DNA from: Prevotellaceae bacterium
Lineage (GTDB): Bacteria; Bacteroidota; Bacteroidia; Bacteroidales; UBA932
Direction: 5' to 3'
DNA length: 6,538 bases
Assembly: GCA_031258755.1 (NCBI GenBank)
Contig: JAIRMK010000054.1
Location: forward strand, 1 to 6,538
The notes beneath the pieces were generated by a model, which searched no databases, was not told where the DNA came from, and saw only the letters and a program-made list of their open reading frames with translations. The translations under genes were made by a program, and so were the position numbers. The number at the start of each line of letters is the position of its first letter. The stretch's first letter is position 1. Positions 1-5,575 of this stretch are shown piece after piece.

Positions 1-181
1 CAAAAGAGAATTGGGTGTGACTTCCGTCCGGCGCAGTTGCGCCAAAGGGAATTCGGTGTGACTTCCGTCCGGCGCAGTTGCGCCAAAAGAGAATTGGGTG
101 TGACTTCCGTCCGGCGCAGTTGCGCCAAAGAGAATTCGGTGTGACTTCCGTCCGGCGCAGTTGCGCCAAAAGAGAATTTGG
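1..181. repeat. Tandem 41/42-bp repeat array with alternating unit types, cut by window start
   Basis: There are four consecutive units, at 2-43, 44-84, 85-126 and 127-167, and a partial fifth at 168-181. Base 1 is the last base of a further unit outside the window. The final 29 bp of each unit, beginning GTGTGACTTCCG and ending TTGCGCC, are identical in all four copies. The 12-13 bp between cores alternate: type A (AAAAGAGAATTGG, 42-bp unit) at units 1 and 3, and type B (AAAGRGAATTCG, 41-bp unit) at units 2 and 4. The higher-order period is therefore 83 bp. The fifth, partial copy starts like type A and then diverges (AATTTGGAGG) 12 bases before the stop codon of the transporter gene. The array is intergenic, immediately 3' of the minus-strand operon. 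Its length is not a multiple of three per unit, so the array is not a protein repeat. Its function is unknown. Confidence 0.95.
30..167. other. Four phased GGCGCA-GT-TGCGCC inverted repeats within the array
   Basis: Each repeat unit ends in the same 14-bp dyad with perfect 6-bp arms and a 2-bp centre, at 30-43, 71-84, 113-126 and 154-167. Centre spacing is 41, 42 and 41 bp, close to four turns of B-DNA, so the dyads would lie on one face of the helix. On either strand the stem is not followed by a T run: the plus strand continues AAAAGAG or AAAGRGA, and the minus strand continues GGACGG. They are therefore not canonical intrinsic terminators, although they sit where one would be expected for the ftsH operon. 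A protein-binding site or a transcript 3'-end stabiliser is possible but unproven. Confidence 0.75.
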
Positions 182-193
182 AGGGGGAGGCCG

Positions 194-1300
194 CTATATC
201 TTCTCCGTCAATTTGCGGACTACCCTGAAGTGGTTGAAAAATTCCTTGGCAAATACACGTACTACCGTATAAGCGGGAATGGCGATAATCATCCCGATAA
301 TACCGCCTACGCTGCCGGCGGTAATAATCACTAAAAATATTTCGAGCGGATGCGCCTTGATGCTGTTGGAGTAAATGTAGGGCTGGAAAAATGAGGCGTC
401 AATAATGTTGGTGCCTATATATACCAGCGCCATTTTCAGCATTTGGAGCAGGATGTTGGCGTCGGCGCCGAAACTGTGCGTCACGATGAGCCCTATGCCG
501 CACCCCAGTAACAGGCTTACCAATGGGCCGATATAGGGAATCAGGTTTAATATGCCGGCAATAAACCCGAGCACCAGCGCGGTGGTGAACGGCAGTCCGC
601 CGATGAATGTCAGGCCTAAGGTGATGATGGTCATCACGCAAAAAATGTCGATGAAAATACCGATAAAATACCGTCCCAGCAATGTCGATACCGACTGGAA
701 GGCATGGCGGGCGTTCTCTTCATACTTTTGCGGAAACAGCGCCATCACGCCGTTGGAAAATAAATGGTCTTCTTTCAGAAAGAAAAAAGTGATGAACGAA
801 ACCACAAACATCCCGGCGCCTATGCTGATGAGCATGTTGGTTACCGAGCCGAAAATGTTGAGCAGCGCCGATTCATTAATGAAGTTGGATAACCCTGTAA
901 TCAGCGTCTTTTGTAAGGAGAAGTCGGGGTCAACGCCCGGAATAGTTTTGATAATCCATGTTTCTATGTTGTGCAGCAGGTAGGCGATATTCGTAATCAG
1001 CTCGTCGGGTTTGATGGACGAAAGTTCGCCGACGAGGCCGGTAATCAATGGCGACAGCACAAATATAAACAGCAGGATGAGCGCCCAGAACATCAGCAGG
1101 GTGATGGTGGCCGACAATACGCGTGGAAATTGTTTTTTCAGTATGCGTATTCTATCGAGGCGTTTTACTATCGGTCGCCCGATAAGCGAAAAAACAGCCG
1201 AGATGAGAATATAAATCAGAATATTGCTGAAATACCACGCCAGAAAACAGATTAAGGCTATACTGGCGGCTATAATAATATAGCGGGCTAATCGGTTCAT
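194..1300 (-). CDS. AI-2E/PerM-family (formerly UPF0118) membrane transporter
   Basis: This is a 368-residue polytopic inner-membrane protein. Hydrophobic segments lie near residues 7-25, 27-42, 62-86, 150-175, 210-233, 238-272 and 318-350. Family hallmarks are the FFLKED segment at 173-178, the NLIPYIGPL motif at 252-260, and the C-terminal HPLEIF...GSVGGIIG...IPAY block at 317-344. The length fits the family. Characterised relatives include the E. coli TqsA quorum-signal exporter and Na+/H+ antiporters, so the substrate cannot be inferred from sequence alone. The start codon lies 1 nt after the psd stop (TAA-A-ATG), which makes this the last gene of the ftsH-cdsA-psd operon and probably translationally coupled to it. 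The stop is TAG at 194-196, just before the repeat array. No known partner or signal-synthesis gene is nearby to hint at substrate. Confidence 0.9.
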   Translation of the reverse strand: MNRLARYIIIAASIALICFLAWYFSNILIYILISAVFSLIGRPIVKRLDRIRILKKQFPRVLSATITLLMFWALILLFIFVLSPLITGLVGELSSIKPDELITNIAYLLHNIETWIIKTIPGVDPDFSLQKTLITGLSNFINESALLNIFGSVTNMLISIGAGMFVVSFITFFFLKEDHLFSNGVMALFPQKYEENARHAFQSVSTLLGRYFIGIFIDIFCVMTIITLGLTFIGGLPFTTALVLGFIAGILNLIPYIGPLVSLLLGCGIGLIVTHSFGADANILLQMLKMALVYIGTNIIDASFFQPYIYSNSIKAHPLEIFLVIITAGSVGGIIGMIIAIPAYTVVRVFAKEFFNHFRVVRKLTEKI

Positions 1301-1301
1301 T

Positions 1302-1955
1302 TTATTCTATCCTTGCAATCACTGTTTGGGTGCCTTTTACTTTATCTCCTAATTTCACGTTTATTGCTGCATCAAGCGGCAGGAACAAATCGACCCGCGA
1401 GCCGAACTTGATAAACCCTGTTTCCTGTCCCTGCTCCACCGGCATCCCTTCTTTGGCATAACACACAATGCGGCGGGCGATGTAGCCTGCAATTTGCCGG
1501 AACAGTATTTTTTTCCCATGATGATTTACCACGATTGTAGTGCGCTCGTTCTTTTCCGATGATTTCGGATGCCAGGCCACCATATATTTTCCGTGATGGT
1601 GGCGTTGGTATTCCACCGTTCCGCTTACGGGAAACCAATTGATATGCACATTAAATATCGACATGAATATCGATACCTGCATGCATTTACATTTCAGGTA
1701 TTCGTTCTCTTCCGTTTCTTCAATAATCACAATCGTGCCGTCGGCGGGCGCAATCACGGCCTTCTCATCAGACACAGGCTTGCGCGACGGTACCCTGAAG
1801 AAATACATCATCATAAAATATATAACGAGGAGCGTTGCGCCGCCCAGCCACAGCAGCCATTCTATGCCAATCCACCAGCGCAGCGCCACCATAATAAGCA
1901 GAAATAAAACGGTAGTAATATTTAATAATTTATAACCTTCACGGTGTGTCTTCAT
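1302..1955 (-). CDS. psd: Phosphatidylserine decarboxylase, short (archaeal/Bacteroidota-type) form
   Basis: The 217-residue pyruvoyl enzyme decarboxylates phosphatidylserine to phosphatidylethanolamine at the inner membrane. Two hydrophobic segments (about 13-30 and 32-53) anchor it. Conserved landmarks follow in family order: APADG at 69-73, NVHINWFPVSG at 102-112, and FGSRVDLFLP at 184-193. Self-cleavage is expected between Gly185 and Ser186, giving a beta subunit and a short alpha subunit of about 32 residues with a pyruvoyl N-terminus. By analogy with E. coli Psd, Asp72, His104 and Ser186 would form the processing triad; this is inferred from alignment by eye. The gene is shorter than E. 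coli Psd, as is usual for this subgroup. Its ATG overlaps the cdsA stop (ATGA, 1952-1955). Phosphatidylserine synthase (pssA), often a neighbour of psd, is absent from the window. Confidence 0.95.
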   Translation of the reverse strand: MKTHREGYKLLNITTVLFLLIMVALRWWIGIEWLLWLGGATLLVIYFMMMYFFRVPSRKPVSDEKAVIAPADGTIVIIEETEENEYLKCKCMQVSIFMSIFNVHINWFPVSGTVEYQRHHHGKYMVAWHPKSSEKNERTTIVVNHHGKKILFRQIAGYIARRIVCYAKEGMPVEQGQETGFIKFGSRVDLFLPLDAAINVKLGDKVKGTQTVIARIE

Positions 1956-2779
1956 GATAACGAGAATATTTTTATGTAAAATAATGCTACCGGCAGCGCG
2001 AACAGCGCGGCGTCGAAGCGGTCGAGCAGGCCGCCGTGACCGGGCATGATATGGCCGGAGTCTTTTACCCCCACACTACGCTTGAGCATGGATTCCACCA
2101 AATCGCCGAACACGCCGAATACGGCGATTAGCAAACTTATAATTAGAGTGTGAACAAGTCCGCAGGGCAACATGCCAACCGACCATAGTATATGGCCTGT
2201 GGCCGATGCGACAAGCAGTCCGCCGATAAAACCCTCCCACGATTTCTTCGGCGACACGGACGGAAATAATTTGTGCTTTCCCTTTTGCCCGAACAACATG
2301 CCGAACACGTAGGCGCCCACGTCGCTGCTCCAAAGAATAATGAACAGCCCCAACAATACCGGGCGGTTGTCAACGCCAAGTATATTGAATAACGACAGGG
2401 GAACGGCAATATATAAAATGCCCAATAGCGTGTAGGCTACGGCCTGAAAGGGCTTTTCATCTTTCCGGTATAGTTGGGCAATCAACAGCAGCAGCACAAA
2501 AATTCCTGCGGCCATACTTAATTCACCGGCATCAAGCCTGAGCGAATTACCTTGCAACAGTTGAAAACTTGTGCTCCACAGGACTAAGCCAAATGTAATA
2601 CCGGCTGCTTTTTGTAAGCCGTGTTTACGCTCCAGCGTCAATTTGTAAAATTCGTGCAACATGCCGCCCAGCAGAAACACCATCAAACAGGCGTATGGAA
2701 TATCGCCACCCAACAGGCCACCCACCATGACGCCAAGGAAGACAAGGCCGCTGGCCGTACGTGTAAACAAATTTCTCAT
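1952..2779 (-). CDS. cdsA: Phosphatidate cytidylyltransferase (CDP-diacylglycerol synthase)
   Basis: The 275-residue integral membrane enzyme makes CDP-diacylglycerol from phosphatidate and CTP, the branch-point precursor of all glycerophospholipids. Hydrophobic segments occur throughout (for example 11-28, 58-76, 88-104, 114-133, 183-205, 208-227 and 257-271). The family signature is complete from Ser230 to Asp256: S-x-L-K-R, then K239-D240-S-G, then PGHGGLLDRFD at 246-256. The other conserved blocks, SDVGAYVFG (152-160) and SPKKSWEGFIGG (176-187), are also intact. Length is typical for the family. The ATG overlaps the ftsH stop by 4 nt (ATGA at 2776-2779), and its own TGA overlaps the psd start in the same way, so translational coupling on both sides is likely. 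It supplies the lipid from which PS, the substrate of the downstream Psd, is made. Confidence 0.97.
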   Translation of the reverse strand: MRNLFTRTASGLVFLGVMVGGLLGGDIPYACLMVFLLGGMLHEFYKLTLERKHGLQKAAGITFGLVLWSTSFQLLQGNSLRLDAGELSMAAGIFVLLLLIAQLYRKDEKPFQAVAYTLLGILYIAVPLSLFNILGVDNRPVLLGLFIILWSSDVGAYVFGMLFGQKGKHKLFPSVSPKKSWEGFIGGLLVASATGHILWSVGMLPCGLVHTLIISLLIAVFGVFGDLVESMLKRSVGVKDSGHIMPGHGGLLDRFDAALFALPVALFYIKIFSLS

Positions 2780-4746
2780 AAAAGCTCGTGTGGATTTTTA
2801 TTCTTACGTTTTCCGAATATTTGTTCCAGGTCTTCGGAAAAAATCACTTCACGCTCCAGCAGCAACTCGGCCAATTGCGTAAACAAGTCCATGTGTTGGG
2901 TCAATATCGCTTTTGCTTTTTCATACGAGGCGTCGATGAGTTTTTTCACTTCGTGGTCTAACAGTTCGGCGGTTTTCTCGCTGTATGGCCGGTTGAAGCC
3001 GTATTCGTTTTGTCCTGTAGAGTCGTAATAGCTGATGTTGCCCACCTTGTTGCTCATCCCGAAATACGACACCATGGCGTAGGCCTGTTTCGTGATTTTT
3101 TCCAAGTCGTTCATGGCGCCGGTCGATATTTTTTTGAACACCAATTCTTCGGCAGCGCGTCCGCCGAGGGTAGCCGCCATTTCGTCGAGCAACTGTTCGG
3201 TGGTGGTGATTTGCCGTTCTTCGGGCAAGTACCACGCCGCGCCCAGCGCCCGGCCGCGCGGGATAATGGTTACTTTCAGCAGCGGGTTGGCGTGTTCGAG
3301 CAGCCAGCTCACGGTAGCGTGTCCCGCTTCGTGGAAAGCAATGGTGCGTTTTTCTTCTTTCGTGATGATTTTGCTTTTGCGCTCCAATCCGCCGATGATG
3401 CGATCTACCGCATCGAGGAAATCCTGTTTTTCGATGGTATTTTTATTCTTGCGGGCGGCAATCAGCGCGGCCTCGTTGCATACGTTGGCGATGTCGGCGC
3501 CGGAGAAACCGGGTGTTTGTTTGGCCAAAAATCCGATGTCGAAATCTTCGGCTATTTTTAATCCGCGCAGGTGCACTTTAAAAATTTCATACCGTTCTTT
3601 CAGTTCCGGGAGATCCACGTGAATTTGCCGGTCGAAGCGGCCTGCACGCATCAATGCCTTGTCGAGAATATCGGCGCGGTTGGTGGCCGCCAGTATGATG
3701 ACGCCGCTGTTCGACCCGAAGCCGTCCATCTCGGTGAGCAGTTGGTTCAAGGTGTTTTCACGTTCGTCGTTGGAAGTAAATCCGCCGTTCTTGCTGCGTG
3801 CGCGTCCCACCGCGTCAATTTCATCAATAAACACGATGCACGGCGCTTTCTCCTTGGCTTGGCGGAACAGGTCGCGCACCCGCGAGGCGCCCACGCCCAC
3901 AAACATCTCCACAAAATCGGAGCCTGAGAGCGAAAAAAACGGCACATTGGCTTCCCCGGCCACCGCTTTCGCCAGCAGGGTTTTCCCTGTGCCCGGCGGG
4001 CCTACCAGCAAAGCGCCCTTCGGTATTTTACCGCCCAGCTCGGTATATTTCTTCGGATTTTTCAGGAAATCCACAATTTCCATAATTTCCACTTTCGCTT
4101 CTTCCAGCCCGGCCACATCCTGAAACGTGATTTTGTTTTTGTGGTCTTTGTCGAACAGTTGCGCTTTCGAGCGTCCTACGCTGAATATCCCGCCGCCCGG
4201 GGCGCCCATGCCGCCCGACATCCGGCGGAACATGAATAACCACACAAACAGCAAGAGCGCCGGGACAAACAACCATTCGAGAATACGCCCGAAATAATCG
4301 CGCCGTTCGGCCGTTTCAATACTGAACTTTTTGCCGTCGGGCAACTGCTGGCGCGCTTCCCCGAATTTCGTGTCGGCGTCGAACGTAGAAGGAATTACAA
4401 AATAAAACTGAGGCGCTATAATGTGATCCGTTTCCTTAAAGCCGAAATATTTTTTATACTTGTACAAACTGTCTTTCTTTACAGACACCTCCACGTGATT
4501 AAGGTTGGTAATCAGTGTTATTTTTTCGATATCGCCGGCCGGCATCATTTTTTCTTTGACGTCGAGCCATTGTATTTGCACCGGGTTACTGTCGTTGTTA
4601 AATACCCACAGGTAAAGTAGAAAGGAAATAAGAATAAGGTAAATCCATATAGGATTGAAGCGCGGCTTCTTTCCGCTCGGCAGCGGATTAGCCCCCTGTT
4701 TTGGAGGGTTTTTAGGATTATTAGTGTTTGGTAAAGTTCCGTTCAT
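2776..4746 (-). CDS. ftsH: ATP-dependent zinc metalloprotease FtsH
   Basis: The 656-residue membrane-anchored AAA+ protease forms hexamers and degrades misfolded membrane proteins and short-lived regulators. The order is: a polar Asn/Pro/Lys-rich cytoplasmic tail (1-32), TM1 (about 33-49), an extracytoplasmic domain (about 50-153), TM2 (about 155-173) and a Gly-rich linker. The AAA domain follows, with Walker A GPPGTGKT (249-256), pore loop MFVG (281-284), Walker B IVFIDEID (304-311) and a second region of homology whose arginine fingers should be Arg370 and Arg373. The protease domain has HEAGH at 472-476 (zinc ligands His472 and His476, catalytic Glu473). The third ligand is probably Asp547 in TGAMNDLE. 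All key residues are present, so it should be active. It heads the operon, with its start 79 bp from birA. A-rich leader DNA precedes the ATG and there is no Shine-Dalgarno. The stop overlaps the cdsA start. Confidence 0.98.
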   Translation of the reverse strand: MNGTLPNTNNPKNPPKQGANPLPSGKKPRFNPIWIYLILISFLLYLWVFNNDSNPVQIQWLDVKEKMMPAGDIEKITLITNLNHVEVSVKKDSLYKYKKYFGFKETDHIIAPQFYFVIPSTFDADTKFGEARQQLPDGKKFSIETAERRDYFGRILEWLFVPALLLFVWLFMFRRMSGGMGAPGGGIFSVGRSKAQLFDKDHKNKITFQDVAGLEEAKVEIMEIVDFLKNPKKYTELGGKIPKGALLVGPPGTGKTLLAKAVAGEANVPFFSLSGSDFVEMFVGVGASRVRDLFRQAKEKAPCIVFIDEIDAVGRARSKNGGFTSNDERENTLNQLLTEMDGFGSNSGVIILAATNRADILDKALMRAGRFDRQIHVDLPELKERYEIFKVHLRGLKIAEDFDIGFLAKQTPGFSGADIANVCNEAALIAARKNKNTIEKQDFLDAVDRIIGGLERKSKIITKEEKRTIAFHEAGHATVSWLLEHANPLLKVTIIPRGRALGAAWYLPEERQITTTEQLLDEMAATLGGRAAEELVFKKISTGAMNDLEKITKQAYAMVSYFGMSNKVGNISYYDSTGQNEYGFNRPYSEKTAELLDHEVKKLIDASYEKAKAILTQHMDLFTQLAELLLEREVIFSEDLEQIFGKRKNKNPHELL

Positions 4747-4757
4747 TGTTTTTTTGC

Positions 4758-4765
4758 TACTTTTG
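4758..4765 (+). promoter_or_regulatory. Putative -7 box (TACTTTTG) for birA-rimO
   Basis: TACTTTTG on the plus strand matches TAnnTTTG. Transcription would start near 4772, leaving a birA leader of about 54 nt. The only upstream TTTG (4727-4730) is 27 nt away, longer than the usual spacing of about 17-23 nt. This box is therefore a weaker candidate than its minus-strand twin. Confidence 0.45.
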
Positions 4766-4789
4766 TCGTATTATTTAGTCATAAAGTTG

Positions 4790-4797
4790 CAAAAGTA
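4790..4797 (-). promoter_or_regulatory. Putative -7 box (TACTTTTG) for the ftsH-cdsA-psd-transporter operon
   Basis: On the minus strand this reads TACTTTTGCAAC, a full match to the Bacteroidota -7 consensus TAnnTTTG with the frequent following GC. Transcription would start near 4783, giving a leader of about 37 nt before the ftsH ATG. The upstream -33 element is not recognisable; the nearest candidate is a weak GTTAT around 4816-4820. The call rests on the -7 match and position only. Confidence 0.55.
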
Positions 4798-4806
4798 ATA
4801 AAAATA

Positions 4807-4845
4807 ATGGAACTAATAACTTTTTATGTCGAAAACGCCTGTTGA
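4807..4845 (+). other. Possible 12-codon upstream ORF overlapping the birA start
   Basis: An ATG at 4807 opens a frame reading MELITFYVENAC and stops at TGA 4843-4845, overlapping the first codons of birA in a different frame. It would lie inside the birA leader if transcription starts near 4772. There is no ribosome-binding signal and nothing distinguishes it from chance, so it is recorded only because it could affect initiation at the birA ATG. Confidence 0.15.
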
Positions 4846-5575
4846 AAGTCCTGTAATATTCTTAGCGGAAACAGATTCCACGAATAACGAAGCCGCCCGG
4901 CATTTGCACGAGGCGTCACACGGCACAGTGTGGGTGGCCGCCTTTCAACATGCCGGCAGGGGACAGCAGGACAACCGCTGGGAGAGTGAAGCAGGAAAAA
5001 ACCTGTTGTTTTCCGTATTGTTCCGCCCCGTGCGCTTCAGGGCTGAAAACCAGTTTTTACTTTCGCAGGCGGTGTCGCTGGGCGTGTGTATGTACCTGCG
5101 GGATGAAGGCTTGCCGGCGCTGATCAAGTGGCCGAACGACATTTATGTGGGCGAAAAGAAAATCGCAGGCCTGTTGCTCGAACATCATGTGTGCGGCGAA
5201 TACATCAGCGCTACCATTGCAGGCGTGGGCCTTAACGTGAACCAGCAACATTTCGGCCAGGCGCCTCAAGCTGTTTCCATGCGCTCCGTGATGAAAAAAG
5301 AATATCACCTTCGCACAGTGCTGGAAGGCGTGCTTGCCGCCATCTTCCGCTATTATGAAAGCAAGCCCGGCCTGCGGCCTGCACAATACCTGAACGCGCT
5401 TTACCGGTATCGCCGGTGGGCGTGGTATCAGGCCGGGGGCAACTGTTTCCGTGCGCAAATTGTGGCGGTGAAGCCGGCCGGCGACTTGCTGCTGGAACAT
5501 GAAGACGGCGCCGTTCATTCCTATTTACAAAAAAGTATCGTTTTTTTACCTCATGACTTTATTCCCGAAAATTAA
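4826..5575 (+). CDS. birA: Biotin--[acetyl-CoA-carboxylase] ligase, monofunctional (no HTH domain)
   Basis: The 249-residue cytoplasmic enzyme activates biotin with ATP and transfers it to a lysine of biotin carboxyl-carrier proteins. It begins directly at the catalytic domain: ETDSTN at 15-20, the biotin/adenylate loop GRGQQDNRW at 44-52, KWPNDIYV at 101-108 (Lys101 being the expected catalytic lysine), KIAGLLLE at 112-119 and GVGLNVN at 133-139. A small C-terminal SH3-like domain follows (about 200-245). The N-terminal winged-helix domain of E. coli BirA is absent, so it should not act as the biotin-operon repressor. The loop has Asp49 where the family usually has Gly (GRGxxG). The ATG at 4826 is chosen because the conserved domain starts about ten residues later and no in-frame start precedes it. 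rimO starts inside its last eight codons. Confidence 0.95.
   Translation: MSKTPVESPVIFLAETDSTNNEAARHLHEASHGTVWVAAFQHAGRGQQDNRWESEAGKNLLFSVLFRPVRFRAENQFLLSQAVSLGVCMYLRDEGLPALIKWPNDIYVGEKKIAGLLLEHHVCGEYISATIAGVGLNVNQQHFGQAPQAVSMRSVMKKEYHLRTVLEGVLAAIFRYYESKPGLRPAQYLNALYRYRRWAWYQAGGNCFRAQIVAVKPAGDLLLEHEDGAVHSYLQKSIVFLPHDFIPEN

Larger units (their letters stand above)
4758..4797. repeat. 8-bp inverted repeat TACTTTTG / CAAAAGTA with 24-nt spacer
   Basis: The arms at 4758-4765 and 4790-4797 are perfect reverse complements and coincide with the two candidate -7 boxes. Pairing does not extend beyond the arms on either side. It can be read as two face-to-face promoters, or as a dyad operator about three helical turns between arm centres (32 bp). 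The sequence alone cannot separate these readings. Confidence 0.6.
4747..4825. promoter_or_regulatory. Divergent intergenic promoter region between ftsH and birA
   Basis: This is the only true intergenic gap between divergent genes in the window, so promoters for both transcription units must lie here or just inside the flanking genes. It is A/T-rich and has no Shine-Dalgarno for either gene, as expected in Bacteroidota. Two copies of TACTTTTG, matching the Bacteroidota -7 element TAnnTTTG, are present on opposite strands and face each other. I see no convincing -33 TTTG at the usual spacing for either box. The closest on the plus strand is TTTG at 4727-4730, inside ftsH, with a longer than usual gap of 27 nt. 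Confidence 0.65.

Noticed and set aside
30..167. Intrinsic terminators from the GGCGCA/TGCGCC stems
   Set aside because: The stems are short (6 bp with a 2-nt loop, too tight to close without opening a pair) and no T run follows on either strand.
1..181. CRISPR-like array (29-bp identical repeats at regular spacing)
   Set aside because: The segments between the 29-bp cores are only 12-13 bp, nearly identical to each other, and alternate in two forms. Real spacers are longer and unique. No cas gene is nearby.
78..272. 64-codon plus-strand frame across the repeat array
   Set aside because: It is read from a repeat whose unit is not a multiple of three, so the peptide changes frame with each copy, and it then runs antisense into the transporter gene. 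It has no start signal or domain.
3010..3622. Two overlapping plus-strand open frames of 183 and 176 codons
   Set aside because: Both lie wholly antisense to the ATPase and protease domains of ftsH and show no recognisable protein features.
5529..5547. A6/T7 inverted repeat near the birA end as a terminator
   Set aside because: It is all A-T pairing within coding sequence just before the overlapping rimO start, so a terminator there would cut off rimO.
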